Source: Syncephalastrum monosporum B8922 (Eukaryota; Mucoromycota; Mucoromycetes; Mucorales; Syncephalastraceae). From it: a DNA stretch of 64,000 bases. The translations under genes and the position numbers were made by a program. Position 1 is the stretch's first letter, and each line of letters begins with the position of its first letter. This document shows positions 35,070 through 46,844 of the stretch, piece by piece. The stretch lies in the NCBI GenBank assembly GCA_000697355.1, contig JNEN01001272.1:186001-250000 (forward strand), given 5' to 3'. The notes under the pieces are model-generated. The model saw only the letters and a program-made list of their open reading frames with translations. It was not told the DNA's origin and ran no database searches.

Positions 35070-36200
35070 TCCCTCGGTGGACCAGAGGTGACTTGATCTA
35101 CACTTCGGTCAGACGTAATGCACTCGCCAAACTTGCCATGAGCGCTGCGTGCGCGTTGCATAACATGATATTGATCTTCGTGAGTAACTCCACGGATCTT
35201 GTCGCGAGCGTCTCAAAGCTGCTGGACGAGGGCGTAGTTTACAAATACAAAGATTGATCTTCTTAAATGCCTTAACGCTGCCTGGAACGAACGTGTAGTC
35301 GCAGTCAAGGAACTTGGTGGAGTGGACAGTAAAATGCCCAGATCGTAAGTAATAGGTCTCAGCATGGATCCGGCAATGAAGATGTCAGGGAGAGTCGCGT
35401 AAACCATGTCACTCACGGTCAAGCTAAAAGTGTCGGAGCGTATAAACATTGTTGACATGCACGCTGACAATCATCGCTGTGTTGAGGCTGCCGGGGTGCA
35501 CTCGGCGACTCTGTGTGGGACTAAAAGGTAAGCGTATGTGCAGTTGGCCGCATCGCGTTGGCATAACGCATTCACATGCGGCGGGTAATCCTGGAGGCAT
35601 TGCGGATACTTAGACTGAGCAAGACATAACATTTGACATCGCAGATGGTGCGTGAATTCCTGAATCAATGTCATAGGTTGTATAGTCTAGCGCAGTTATA
35701 TTCAGCCATGAAATAATCGAGCATATCGAGTGTCCATTCTTCGGGGGAACTTGTCTTGACGATGACTTGTGTTGCCGGTTGCATGGCAATAGGTCTCAGA
35801 TCGAAACTGACAGCTGCGATGAGCACGTGATCGAGCGTAAATGCAGGTGCGTGCGAAGGACACCTTGGCAAGAGCTAGTTCGCGTGCAAGCAGCAGTTAG
35901 TGCGACATACCACCAATGCTACGGCAGGCGCCATCAAATGCTTATAATTCACTCGAGCGCGTGGGAGTTCGGTGAAACAAAATTCACTTGTATATTGAAA
36001 TGGCACTGCCTAGAAAATAAGGGCAAGCTGAGGATCAATGGCCTTGTCCCAGAAAGCTTGGACATCATATTAGAAAACTTACAAACCGAAACCGACTGTG
36101 GCAAATAATAAGCCAGACTCATAAAGAGCGCAAGAATGACCGGCAGCTTCGTGCCAAACCATGCGAAAAGTCTCACGCGGCTGAACGCCACATCTCAATT
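35070..36200 (-). pseudogene. Relic copies B and C of the membrane-protein-like sequence
   Basis: Minus-strand fragments: near 36,180-36,090 RLFAWFGTKLPVILALFMSL followed by a GTAAGT-type donor; near 35,820-35,700 FDLRPIAMQPATQVIVKTSS and EEWTLDMLDYF; near 35,640-35,480 a Cys-bearing stretch with LRCQMLCLAQSKYPQCLQDY; near 35,195-35,121 GVTHEDQYHVMQRARSAHGK. DNA anchors shared with copy A or between B and C: CACTCGCCAA (32673 and 35121), AATAGGTCTCAG (35351 and 35788), CCAATGCTACGG (32944 and 35913). Stops and frame changes interrupt them. Possibly a diverged multi-exon gene instead of a relic; family not recognised. Confidence 0.35.
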
Positions 36201-37254
36201 TTTCTATGTACCTGCATACATTATTAATGCCATTCAAGCACATGACAAGGTGACAACAAACACTACTGGTTGCACAGAGTGAAGTATGTCACATGTGCAA
36301 ATGTGCACATCATGGCGGGAGTGCACATCATGGCGGGAGCCAAGGCAACCATCGTTCACTGCTGCTGCTGGGCTTCAGGAATATTTGGAGTTTCAAGGCA
36401 CGTATACAAGGAACTGACCATCTAATAAGGGCAATGCAGTCATGCAATCCCTTGATCTCGGTACTTTTGACCATAGACAGTTCATACCATCAAGACTTCT
36501 CTGTCCGCGAAGTTAGATCTACTGTATGAATGAACCATGTTTTTACTTATATAATAGTTTAAGACATGCAGGTACGCACAGAATTTCAGACGTCAGCACT
36601 ACGACAATCACAAGCGATAGAGAATGTTGACATAACCCTAAAATGACACGTTTACTTGTCAAGATGTTATCTAAGAGGCTAAAAAAAGAAAAGCAGAAGC
36701 TTACCAGGACATAGGTTAAAAGTCTTTTGCTTTGGGAAGAAAAAAAGTAAGGCATACACAATGTAGCTGGGTCAACAGCGGGCCTACCAGCTTAAACGCG
36801 CGGTGCGCTTCATTTCTTGGCAAAGCCGCGCATCCATAAAGCCTGTATTCACGGAATCGGCAGGCTCCGCGACAGATAAAGACATAAAAGGGTCGAAAGA
36901 AAAGGAATGACGGACAGCGACTCTCTTTCCTAGCTTTACATGACATGGCATGCATGCTATGATAGCAAAGTCTTTATAAAAAAAAAGTCATTCATACTAT
37001 AAATGCTTTAGTTTCAATTTTTTTGTTTTCTTAAAAGTGACAAAGTGGTTGGTGTACGCGTACACGAGAGAGATAAAGAGGAGAGAGAGAGAAAACTACA
37101 CGGAAGGAAAAAAAAAGTTACGGATGACAATCGGAGAAGAGGAAGAGAAGTAGGAGGTCGAGGTCCATGATGGTATTATTGAGGTTCTCTGCTGCGCCGA
37201 CCAAAAAAAAGAGAGAAGGGAGAATTGGGACGACGTCTCTAGAGCGTACACAGT
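36201..37254. other. Intergene, no gene seen
   Basis: Apart from the 18-bp duplication, this holds AT-rich DNA, A runs near 36,979 and 37,107, and a GA tract at 37,066-37,092 that probably belongs to the 3' region of the secreted-protein gene. Confidence 0.45.
36303..36338. repeat. 18-bp perfect tandem duplication
   Basis: GTGCACATCATGGCGGGA occurs twice in direct succession. Confidence 0.95.
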
Positions 37255-38492
37255 TTAAGCAGACGAGGCGTGAGAGACCTTGAACTCCTTGGAAGCGAAA
37301 GTGCACGAGTCGTCAGCCTTGTCGGAGGTAACTTCGAGGCTACATAAACAAAAAAAAAAAAGAGTCAGGCGGATCCTGTCAATTCAGTAGTCATAGGACA
37401 CGTACACATAGTAGTAGCTGGAGGACTCGTCAGCCTGGTCAAGCTTGAGGTGGTCCTTGAGGGTGAAGGCGTCGACGAAACGCTCGGAACCTTGCCAGAC
37501 GGTCTCAACGAAGGTGGCCTCGTCATCACCGGTCTTCTTGTAGAGGTCGACCTTCTTGAGCGACTCGGTCTGGGAGGAGCTGTCACGCTTGACACCGAGA
37601 CGGATGTGCTCACCATCCTTGAAGGTCTGACCCTCCTTGGGGTACTCGACGCTCAGACCGAAGCAGCCGCGGTAGTGGTCGGGGTGGTAGATATTGGCGT
37701 CGTCGAGGGACTCGGTGTAGTAGTTGATGCCGTTGGCGTCCTGGTGGACACCAGTCGTGACCTTGAAGGTGTGCGAGGTCTTCAAACAGTCGGGGCCGTG
37801 CATACCGTTGATCTGGTTGGTGACCCAGACACTATTTAAATAGATAATAAATTGATTTGTTTGTCAGAGATGAATTTGCAGATATGACATTAAGCACTTA
37901 CCGGTAGTAGTAGAGACCAGCGGTGGCGTTGGAGGGGATCTGGTCCTGGATGCTGGCTTCCTGGTTCAGGGTGTAGTTGCCGGACCACACATTCTGAATG
38001 TATTTGGCATCACCGTTCTGGCTGACCGAGTAGAGCTAATTAAGGTCTAATTAGCATCCATGCACAAACAAACCCACCAATCAAAAAAACTTACATCAAG
38101 GCCAGTGATGGTCTTGGTGCGCTGGTCAGGCTGGCGGGCTGTTACAAGGGATTCAGGAGTCAGTAAAAGAAAATAGTAAAATGACAACATTCGCAGTAAA
38201 AGGTGAAGTGGAGAGGTCGGTCTATTTTTACTGCTTTTTTGTTGTTTGTTTGTCGGGGCGATACTCACTGACAGTGATGGTCTGCTGTTGGCCAGCGGAG
38301 GCGACAGCATTCTCCGCAGGGGCAGAGACGGCCAAACCTAGGAGCCAAAACGATGAATACAGGATTTGGAAGAGATGAGGGCTACATACCCTGGCACCAT
38401 TCCTTCATGGCGTCAGCGTACTCATCAGCACGAGCGAGGGAGGCAAAGGCGGTAAGGACGATGGCCGAGGTAGCAGCGAGAGAGAACTTCAT
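37255..38492 (-). CDS. Secreted protein with two copies of a Cys-containing beta-rich domain
   Basis: Six exons. MKFSLAATSAIVLTAFASLA is a signal peptide. After EYADAMKEWCQG come two related domains. Domain 1 runs from GLAVSAPAENAVASAG through YIQNVWSGNYTLNQ, GLYYYRVWVTNQ to CLKTSHTFKV. Domain 2 runs from GLSVEYPKEGQTFKDGEHIR through LKKVDLYKKTGDDEATFVET, VWQGSERFVDAFTLKDHL, SSSYYYVLEVTSDKADDSC to CTFASKEFKV. The longest open frame stops at 37384, but a GTACGT donor and TTATGTAG acceptor give YYYVLEV and a final exon ending SHASSA at 37255. Several N-glycosylation sequons are present. No GPI tail or wall-anchor repeat. The layout suggests an Ig-like extracellular protein; function unknown. 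A single-domain relative lies just upstream on the same strand. Confidence 0.78.
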
Positions 38493-38833
38493 ATTGTGTG
38501 GTTGATAAAGGAAGGGCCGAAGGACAAGAGAAGAGAAAGAAAAAAGGTCGGAAGAAGAGGGGAAGGACGAGAGAGCAAAAGGAATTGAAAAAAAAGACAG
38601 GACAAAGCCAGGACGGGGCACCAGAAAAATATAAAAAATAAAACGGTGAAAAAGGACAACTAATGTAACACAAGCTAGTCGCGACGGTACACGCCGCAAA
38701 TGAACATGGACCAAACATGCCTAGTCCCTTCCATTTTATGAGCCCGACACCCTCCTTGTTTTGTTCCTTTCATCTCTTCTTTCTCATTTTCTATTTATAA
38801 ATGCACACATATATTGCAGCTTGTGTATATCGA

Positions 38834-39542
38834 TCATTTCACCGTAAATGTACTCGACTCAATCGTACACGCTCTGTCCCCTTCATCGACGTGAATCCTT
38901 TAAAACAATAAGGAAAAAGAAACAGATATAGAAATATCGACGTTTTTAGCGCGCACAGAAAACAGAGAAAAATAAATCATCCTACCGGAATTTCAATTGA
39001 TTGTTTTCCTTGTTCTTGACCTGCTCCACCTTTTGCAGGTCCTGCTGCAGCATCGTGATTTTGCTGAGTCGTTCGTCTTGGTATGGTGTCCACACCGTGG
39101 TGAGGATCGCGTCTGAATCGCTTAATAGTTCGACCTTGCGAAGCTTGGCATCTTGCGCGGTTTTCTGGCCTGGAGATATGCACGCGCCCAACACAAATAA
39201 AAAGAGAGTAGCATCAGTAACACACACGATAATTAGATAACTTTTGTCGATGACAGTTTACCAAGAACGACAAAGGCCGTCTCCTCGCGCCCAATGACTG
39301 TTTTATGGCTAGGATACAGCACGTCGATCCCTAAACATATATATATAACATCCGTAAGCCGCCCAAGGATGTCTTAGTTGTCTGCGTGCATGTGTCACTT
39401 TTCACGGTCCGTCCCCTTCCTTTTTTTCGTCTCTTTTTTGTTTCCCGTCCACACTTGTCACTATTTTACCAGAGCAACTGTCATCTCCCATGGCAACTGC
39501 GTAAAGGAGACAAAGGCCAGCAAAAATCCACAAACGGGTCAT
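38834..39542 (-). CDS. Small secreted single-domain relative of the 37.3-38.5 kb protein
   Basis: Four exons (39542-39470, 39330-39262, about 39175-38986, 38897-38834), about 130 residues. Start MTRLWIFAGLCLLYAVAMGD is a signal peptide. The mature chain starts near DDSCSGIDVLYPSHKTVIG and continues LRKVELLSDSDAILTTVW, KITMLQQDLQKVEQVKN and FRIHVDEGDRACTIESSTFT before stopping. It aligns along its length with domain 2 of the neighbour: GxxVxYP, LxKVxL, TVW, then D-x-x-C-T-x-x-S-x-x-F-x-V. It carries two cysteines. All splice sites keep frame. Tandem duplication is the likely origin. Small size and secretion would fit an extracellular binding or wall-associated role, but no function can be assigned. 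Confidence 0.65.
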
Positions 39543-39800
39543 TATATGTTCGAGATCAACAAGTGGGTGAAGATAAAAAGGGAAAAGAGAGAAGCAAGCG
39601 CAGGAGAAAGTAAAGAAATTCCAGATCTCAAAAAACAAAAAGCAGCAATACCATGCAAGGTAACATGCTGTATCTGCGGCTTGTCTCGTCCGCTCACCCG
39701 TGTGACAAAACGTATGTCAGAGAAGAGAAGGACAGGGAGCTATTTATATATATATATATTACACACATATGGATATCTTTTTTTTTTACTCGTTCTCTTT

Positions 39801-40371
39801 TTATCTTTCTGGTTGAGGATTCTCTTCATGGGACAGGCCGGTCTGAAGAGCGCGGCTGAAACCATCGGGGAGAGTGAGCGCGACTGTAGCGAGCTCTTGG
39901 CCGTCACGCAATACGTTCAAAGCGCGTATCCTATCCGTCATGCTCGTCCCTGGTCGTGACAAGAGGTCAGTCCAGGTTTGGTCAAGCTCACCAAAGTACT
40001 CTTGGAATTCAGTCGTGTCTGTATCGTCTCGGTAAGCCACGCAGTACTCGTAAAAGTCACTGGTGATGCGTAACAAGCGCTGGATTGCTTCGGCAGCTGG
40101 CAACCCTCGGGTGGCATCGATCACGACGACGAGGTCCTGCCAGAGTTCGGGAAGGGAGCCGTACCCGGACGGTTCGGATCTTGAGGGTTGTTGTCAATGT
40201 GACACAAGGGCCCAGCCAACACAAAAAAAAAAACCAAACAACTCACCGCTTTCGAAACTTGCGCATGATTTGAACGAGGGTTTCGTCCCAGTGCGCTATG
40301 CTATGCTGCTCAGCCAAATCCTGCCGACGGCGTTGTTGTATGTTGGAGGATGTATGAATGGAAGGATCCAT
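39801..40371 (-). CDS. Hypothetical alpha-helical protein, about 155 residues
   Basis: Two exons joined at GTGAGT (about 40247) and a CTCAAG acceptor near 40186. MDPSIHTSSNIQQRRRQDLA leads to IAHWDETLVQIMRKFRKR, then SEPSGYGSLPELWQDLVVVI, AAEAIQRLLRITSDFYEYCV and LDQTWTDLLSRPG, and a tail ending NPQPER. It is predicted mostly helical and soluble, without signal peptide or membrane segment. An upstream in-frame ATG at about 40482 would add a hydrophobic leader and is thought untranslated. Head to head with the mS37 gene, 170 bp between starts. I do not recognise the family; the acceptor used here is weak, so the junction may be wrong. Confidence 0.5.
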
Positions 40372-40541
40372 ATTTGATCGGTGTATCAAAATAATAGCAG
40401 AGTGAGAGAGAAACAAAAACCAAAAAAAAAATGGCAGCGAGAGAGAAAGAGAGGTCCGCGCGAATTGCTTGTGCCGGGGCAAGTAAAATTTGTGTTTTCT
40501 TCCCTGTCACTTTTTTTTCCCTTAAACGCCACCAACCCATT

Positions 40542-40841
40542 ATGAAGTTGAAGCAACTCAAAGTACGACCAAAGAAGCTGATGCAATCTAGCCCATGTCT
40601 GGTTGAAATGGGTGCCCTGTTTGAATGCTGGGCAACCGCTGGCATTGACGATCGTAAATGCGCTGTCACGGCCAAAACATTGCAAGAATGCATGGCTCAG
40701 CCTGTAAGAAATACGAAGAAATGACGAGCGATCACACCCGATCCAAGCACTAAACACCTACCGTACTTTTGATAGGCTCGGAAAAACAAGCAGCAGAATA
40801 CCATCAACTATCACTTGGCGCGCTTGAGCAAGCATCTCTAA
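40542..40841 (+). CDS. MRP10: Mitochondrial small ribosomal subunit protein mS37 (Mrp10/CHCHD1)
   Basis: Two exons (40542-40703 and 40776-40841), 75 residues. Starts MKLKQLKVRPKKLMQSSPCL; the twin CX9C motif is complete (C-LVEMGALFE-C and C-AVTAKTLQE-C), as needed for Mia40-dependent oxidative folding. The second exon gives ARKNKQQNTINYHLARLSKH. Length and the basic N-terminus fit Mrp10. Family knowledge: it is a structural component of the mitoribosomal small subunit. Divergent from an unknown helical-protein gene. Confidence 0.93.
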
Positions 40842-41226
40842 TTTTGACGAGATACGATAGACCCTGCCTCGTTTACGCCCCTTTTCAAAAAATCACACAC
40901 ACACACACACACGCACGCCCGCAATCCATAAACTTTCCGCTGTACACATTTCTCCACCTTATCTCCACATCGACTCGAATGAATTCAATCTCGGACACTA
41001 CATCCTACATACGACGACGTTTACATACATAAAACATTATCAGTCATCATAGGACGCAAAAACCGGGGGTTTAATATTGTACAGAATGATCTTTCGTATT
41101 GGGTGCGTATAAAACATGCTAGACGAGGATAAGAGAAAAAATGAAAAAAAAGGAAGAAAGGGAAAATGAATAGAGGAATACTGGATACAGATAAAAAAAG
41201 TAGTTTAGATTGGTTTGATAGGAAGA

Positions 41227-43303
41227 TTATAGACGACCCTTGGACTCGGGTTCAACAAAGAGGTCCGTAGATTTCTCCAAGTAGGCATCCTGGCCCAAAG
41301 AAGAAAGCTCGCGCTCATGGCTATCCGACTGCACCATGACGGCAGGATCGGTCGACTGGTTCTCATCGTCTGATTCGTAAAGGTAGTCGTCCTGGTTCCA
41401 GTCAAAGTCACGACCGCGCATCTTAGCCCACAGATAACGCATCCAGATGGGCGCAAACGACCGGCTGAACGCAGCCGTCCACCAGTTTTCACGGAGGGAG
41501 TAGTCGGGGTGGACACGACCCAGCGTGGCCTTATCGATCAGATAGATGATGCCGTTGATGACAACATACGACAGTACACCGCCAATGACACCGTACGCGA
41601 TCGAGTATGTGAAAGGCATCACCGTCAGTGTAATAAAGGCCGGGATGGCATCGCCGGGATAGTCCCAATTGATGTTACGGATACTCGAGGTCATCATCGA
41701 ACCGACGACAATCAGGGCCGGGCCGGTAGCCCAAGGTGGGAAACTGGCAAAGATGGGCGAGAAGAAGATAGACACAAAGAAACCAAAGGCGATAGTCAAG
41801 GCGGTAATACCGGTGCGACCGCCTTCAGCGATACCGGCACCAGACTCAACGTAAGCCGTGCAGGGCGAACTGCCAAAGCAGGAACCGACGATAACCGAAA
41901 CGGCATCGGACATGAAGGCATACGTCGAGTGCTCGAAATCGCCAGATTTGTCGGTGAAACCACCATAGCGAGCCATGGAGTACATCGTACCGGTCGTATC
42001 AAGGATATCAACGTACTATTATAATTCATTGGATGAGATGTGTGTGTCGCATAAATATGTGGGTGCACAATTACCAAAAACGTGATCAGAGCTACCCAGA
42101 TATCGCGGTTGGAGAGATCGAAATCGAATTGCGCTAATACGCTATAATTTTCAAAGGTGAGCTTCAAATATGAAGGGCTATTATTCGCGAGACTTACTGG
42201 TTGAGAGGTCGGACGGTGACAACCTTCTTAAAGTAATCGAACATGGCATCACCGTTCTCAGTGTAAGGGAAATAGGTGACCTTGTTGACACGAGGCCAGG
42301 ACGTGATGGAGATAAAGACGATGGCAATCAGAATAGCACCACGGACGCGGTACATCAAGAGGATGGTCATGATAACCAGACCCAAAATGCCCATGTACGT
42401 CGTGGGCGACTCCATGCGGCCCCACTGGCACGCGCCAGTGCTATCCTTGGCAGCGTCCGGGCAAGCGCCTGACAGAAACAAAAAAAAGTCAGTTGAATAC
42501 ATTTCATATTTCATTCAAATCTGGCCTTCTTACCTAATGTCACAAGTGTAGACGCATCAGGGCCGACAAGGCCGATACCAGCTGAGGATTGCAAGCCGAT
42601 AAAGCTCAAGTACAAGCCAATACCGCATCCCATGGCAATTTTGATACTCATGGGAATTATACGGGCAAGCCACTGTCGAATACCAAATACGGAAAGGATA
42701 AAGAAAATGACACCTTCGATTAAGACGGCAGCCACGGCGGTTTCGTAGGACACCTTGCCAGAGCCATGATAGCCCACGACGTTGTAAGTAAAGTAGGCAT
42801 TCAGACCCATACTAATAATAAGAGTTAGATAAATGTAAAACAAAGAGCATTTCGTTTGCTTACCCAGGAGCAAGACCAAGGGGAAGATTGGCAAAGAGAC
42901 CGATAAGAACACAGGCAATCATGGAAAGAATGGCAGTGGCCACGATCATTTCAAGCTTGACTTCAAAAACGCAGTTCATGTAATCGACGTTATTATCGCA
43001 GGTGGGGTCGTCCGGTGTGCTGTCACAGACACAGCTGCCACCACTCTCAGAGATAATGGAGCCGTTGACGGATAAAATATAGGCCTGCATACGATAAACA
43101 AAAAAGCAAGTCCAGTTCAGCAAACAATATGTAATGCATAATGAGGTTATTACCATGGCGAAAAAGGTGGTAGCGCCAGCACGCAACTCGGTCATGAAAC
43201 GAGTTCCCTTACGCTCACGCTTGTGGCCAGAGCCTTCAAGCTGAAAGTAGCGGCCCACCCTCGATCGGGCGACCTTTTCGTTGACAGTATCTGTCCAGGC
43301 CAT
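41227..43303 (-). CDS. azgA: AzgA-family purine (adenine/guanine/hypoxanthine) permease
   Basis: About seven exons and roughly 570 residues. Begins MAWTDTVNEKVARSRVGRYF, then GTRFMTELRAGATTFFAMAY (first membrane helix; 'AGxxTFxxMAY' is the AzgA/NCS2 hallmark). Further hallmarks are LPLGLAPGMGLNAYFTYNVV, AVAAVLIEGVIFFILS, PMSIKIAMGCGIGLYLSFIG, YVDILDTTGTMYSMARYGGF and the GSCFGSSPCTAYVESGAGIA substrate-site helix, then EGGRTGITALT. The tail is acidic (YLYESDDENQSTD). Known role: proton-symport uptake of purines across the plasma membrane. Length matches fungal AzgA. Confidence 0.94.
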
Positions 43304-44449
43304 AAGAAATGTTGGATGTGGATTAGAGAAAAGGGGTATCCCCTTGTTTTTGGTGTTTGGGTCGCAAAAGCGAAGAAAAGGATCAAAGGATAAAGAAGTT
43401 TAAAAAGTTTTTTTTTTGGTATGTTATAATAACACTCAAGGGCACACACACAATACCCTTACTCTTGGTCCCGCAGCGATAGAGAGTCCGATAACCAATA
43501 GCGGTGATCGCCTCACTAGTAGACCTCACGGCTCCATCCGGCAACCAATAATAATGCGCGGCCGGCGAAACATATCGCATGGCGGAATGTGTGAAAAGAG
43601 TTCTTCCTTTCCTTATCTCCTTTTGTGCCGCGCACTTTATCTCGTATTACATGTTCCCTGATCTCGCTTGAAACTATCAGCGAAATTTTCGATCTTGCTG
43701 AACACACTAGATCGATCATGTACCGGCTATATTCACCCATATCATCAAAATATATTATCATTGGACCCAGCCAAGGGAAAGGCAAGTGTGAAATAAAATC
43801 GCCAGGCACGTGGTTTCAAGTTCATAGGAAAGCATTAGTGCGTGAGCATTTGATAGGAATGTGTGAGATCGCCCACGTTTTTACCGCCGCACTGGCACAA
43901 TAAATAATGCCCTTTCCCTGGTCCTTGACCCAACTCACTTTTCATCCGGTCTGTGCGTGTTGTTGCCATGGCATGACTGTAACACACACAACACATATCA
44001 CACTTTGCCACTCCCCCTTGCTGTGCTTCAACTCAAGCTGGGTTTTGGCTCTTCATATTCCCTGTCAACTCTTTTTGAGCTTTTTTCTCTAACTTGAAAA
44101 TAAAGGTTCACATATGCTTCACTATTTTTTTTTCACACACACTCGTATACGCACGTACTGACGCAGAGCACACCCAGCAACCAGCAAAGAATGCGCCAAC
44201 CAGCGAAGGATGGGTTGTAGAAACCGGGCGAAAATTCTGACGTAATGACCGCCGACAAGCCAGAAAAGAGAAAAAGAAAAAAAAAATAAGGCTGAACATT
44301 GAATGATTTCACTTGGCTATCATGCCGCATTGACATTGACGACCAGCAATTTTTATCCAATTTTTATCCACTTTGATCAACGTGACACACCACTTGGACT
44401 GAAACATGCCATTTGTCCCTGACCCCCAATATTATGCCCAGGCGGGGCT
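43304..44449. other. Intergene, no gene seen
   Basis: Permease promoter followed by AT-rich DNA. A 12-bp direct duplication (AATTTTTATCC twice) sits at about 44,348-44,370, close to the promoter of the next gene. No coding signal. Confidence 0.45.
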
Positions 44450-44472
44450 TTACGTCAGGTTTCCATAGGAAC
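44450..44472 (+). promoter_or_regulatory. Shared promoter block, copy 1 (CRE-like site plus TTCC-N3-GGAA palindrome)
   Basis: TTACGTCAG followed at once by GTTTCCATAGGAAC. TTACGTCA is a bZIP/CRE-like site; TTCCATAGGAA is an inverted repeat. A TATA box (TATAAAAAGG) starts at 44491. The same 23-bp arrangement, differing at two positions, is upstream of the paralogue at 46845. Confidence 0.7.
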
Positions 44473-44603
44473 AAAAAGGTTCACTCGGCATATAAAAAGG
44501 GACCCACATACCAAACAAACCCCCATTTTTTTCGTGAATAATATTCCCCGTCTTCTTTTTAGACATACACGCGCAGACAGAGTTTTTTTAATTTCTTGAC
44601 ACC

Positions 44604-45238
44604 ATGGAACAACAACAGCAACAGAACAATACAGCCTCACGGAGCCGACAGCGCACCCACCGACGTCCTCGTGAGGAAGAAGAGTACTTCTCCGATGCAA
44701 ACAACGCGAGCGAGAATGACAACCAACAAGAAAATGAATCTGGGAATGAGAACGAAAACGAGAACGAGTCAGAGGTGGATGCGCAGTCGGTCGCGCGCTC
44801 GGAAACCTCGGATGACTCGCGTCGCCGCCAACGCCAGATGCGCAAGCGCGGTGGGGCGGGTACTCAACAACGGGAAAAGCAACGCGCCTCGAGCAGCCGC
44901 CTGCCGCCACTGGATGAAGAACAGCAGCAACAGCAATTGCTGGCCCAACAACAGGCAGCGCAGCAACAGCAACAAGAGTTGCAGCAACAGCAACAGCAGC
45001 AGCAGGTGTCGAAAAGTGGCAAGAACGATAACCAAAACAACATGCGCCTCCGTCTTGATCTGAATCTGGATGTCGAAGTGACGCTCAAGGCCAAGGTTCG
45101 GGGTGACATTACTTTGGCGCTCATGTAAGTATCCTTTTCTTTTCAAGCAGTACTATCGTTGAGCTGACGAACGATTTCATTTTTTGTGAAAAAAGTAATT
45201 TGAGCTAAATACCACCATAAACCTACTCTAGGGACTAA
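44604..45238 (+). CDS. Disordered Q/E-rich protein with conserved C-terminal RLRLDLN motif (paralogue 1)
   Basis: MEQQQQQNNTASRSRQRTHR, acidic EN-rich stretch, then RRRQRQMRKRGGAGTQQREK and long Q runs. The last 30 residues differ: NNMRLRLDLNLDVEVTLK then AKVRGDITLALM, an alternating hydrophobic pattern suited to beta strands. The open frame stops at 45128, but that TAA is inside a perfect GTAAGT donor at 45125. An acceptor CTCTAG ending at 45231 would give a final exon adding one Asp and TAA at 45238. The tandem paralogue at 46970 has the same arrangement. A single-exon mRNA would give a protein ending LALM. TATA box and CRE-like block upstream suggest inducible expression. Function unknown. 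Confidence 0.75.
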
Positions 45239-46844
45239 GCCAGTGACATGTCAAAGAAGCGGACCATATTTTATTTTATTTTGTCTTTATCAGAGACTTA
45301 TATTTATTCAATCAACTCTCGACTCTCTTTGCGAGATTCACTTATGTGTAATAGTTAGCATCCTCACATGTATCTAATGTCCCATTCTTCCTCTTTTACC
45401 CCACCTTCTTTTTCATTTTAGTGTCACTGGCTGTATAACTTACTTAACAATGTAAAAATTATCCATTTCTACTTGTAATATGGCTGCTTTTCTTTTGTTT
45501 CCAACACCCGGTGGTCCAGACGGGTGAAATTTTTTGTGCAACCATTGCACCTGAAGGAACAGGCGAAAAGCTGCATAATGATGGGGCGATCACCATATCG
45601 GTGTTCCGCTTGTGGAATTTAACAGAAGGATTGGATCGCTTATGAAAGAGGCTAAAAGTTCTATCCTTGAAAAACTTGACAGCAGATGTTGTATATGTAT
45701 GCACACCCACCAGTCAGTCGCACATTGGATGATAGACAGGACAGACGCTTTCATCCGATCTCTGCCTCCCCCCAAGGAACAAAATAGATACGTCATGTTA
45801 TGAATAGACGAGCGTCATTGGTTTTAGTTGTAATTTTCGATCCATACGCCATCGATGTTTCAGTTGATGACCTTGGCGCGTGCGCCCTAACGTTTAAGCG
45901 ACAGTGAGTGGATGATGGACAATCGTTAGGGCGAGGATAGGGATGATATGAGTTTCTATAGAGTTCTGTTTTCTATCAGAACAAAAAAGCACGAATAACC
46001 ATCTTCAAGGCACGAGGAACTTCCCTGTCAGCCGGACCTTTTGTATTAAGCTGTAACATGTTGTTTCCCGGCTCTGGGGATTTATGTTTATTGCTGCGCC
46101 TGATAGCGTGCATGCATGTAGTAGTCTGCTGCCTGCAGCAGACGCCGCTCAACACAATGTAATCACGATGATGACGCACAGATAGGGCATAGCAATGCGC
46201 TTAAGCTAAACAAACGTTGAACTAAATCACACGACGAATATGTCAGCTTAAGGGCCCAAAAAACAGACTTTCACCAACAATGGCATGGATGGCAGCGGAC
46301 CTTTATGTCATATTTTCATGCCCATGATGATGACGATGATGCTACTATTCCTGAGCCAGAAGGCCGTTCTTTTTGTTCCTGTGAATAGGTAGTTACCAGC
46401 GCGGTGCAAATACTTTTTCTCTTTACATGTTTCAGTCTCTGGGTTAAAACTTATTCCCATGAAATATTAGAAAAGCCTTCTTTCATTTTCCAAAGTAACC
46501 AGGATAAAACATTTGGCTTGATTGTATTTTTGGAAAAAGTCGCTGATCTTCGGTGGGGATCCGGACGGGGTTGGGCAGAAAAAAAAAGAGACAGTAGATA
46601 GAGAGAGAGAAATTCGATTTTTGACGTGACACAAGTGCGGTCAGGTCACAACACAGACATCATGATGAGAGAGCTTTTCTCAGTGGCCAGACCCAAGGAA
46701 AACGAAAAATATAATTCGCCCAGTGGCGCCATGATAATTTACTAAACTGTGCTAGCGAATCAAAACGTGACTGTGATGGAATGAAACATTGACCAATGCT
46801 CACGCCGTGGATCATTTCTTGCGGTGCCGCGCGGAGGGAGACAG
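45239..46844. other. Intergene between the two paralogues, no gene seen
   Basis: AT-rich 3' region of paralogue 1, then 1.3 kb with no convincing frame on either strand. A GA tract lies at about 46,601-46,612. Confidence 0.45.

Noticed and set aside
44769..45146. Minus-strand leucine-rich frames over paralogue 1
   Set aside because: They are the complement of CAG/CAA glutamine runs.
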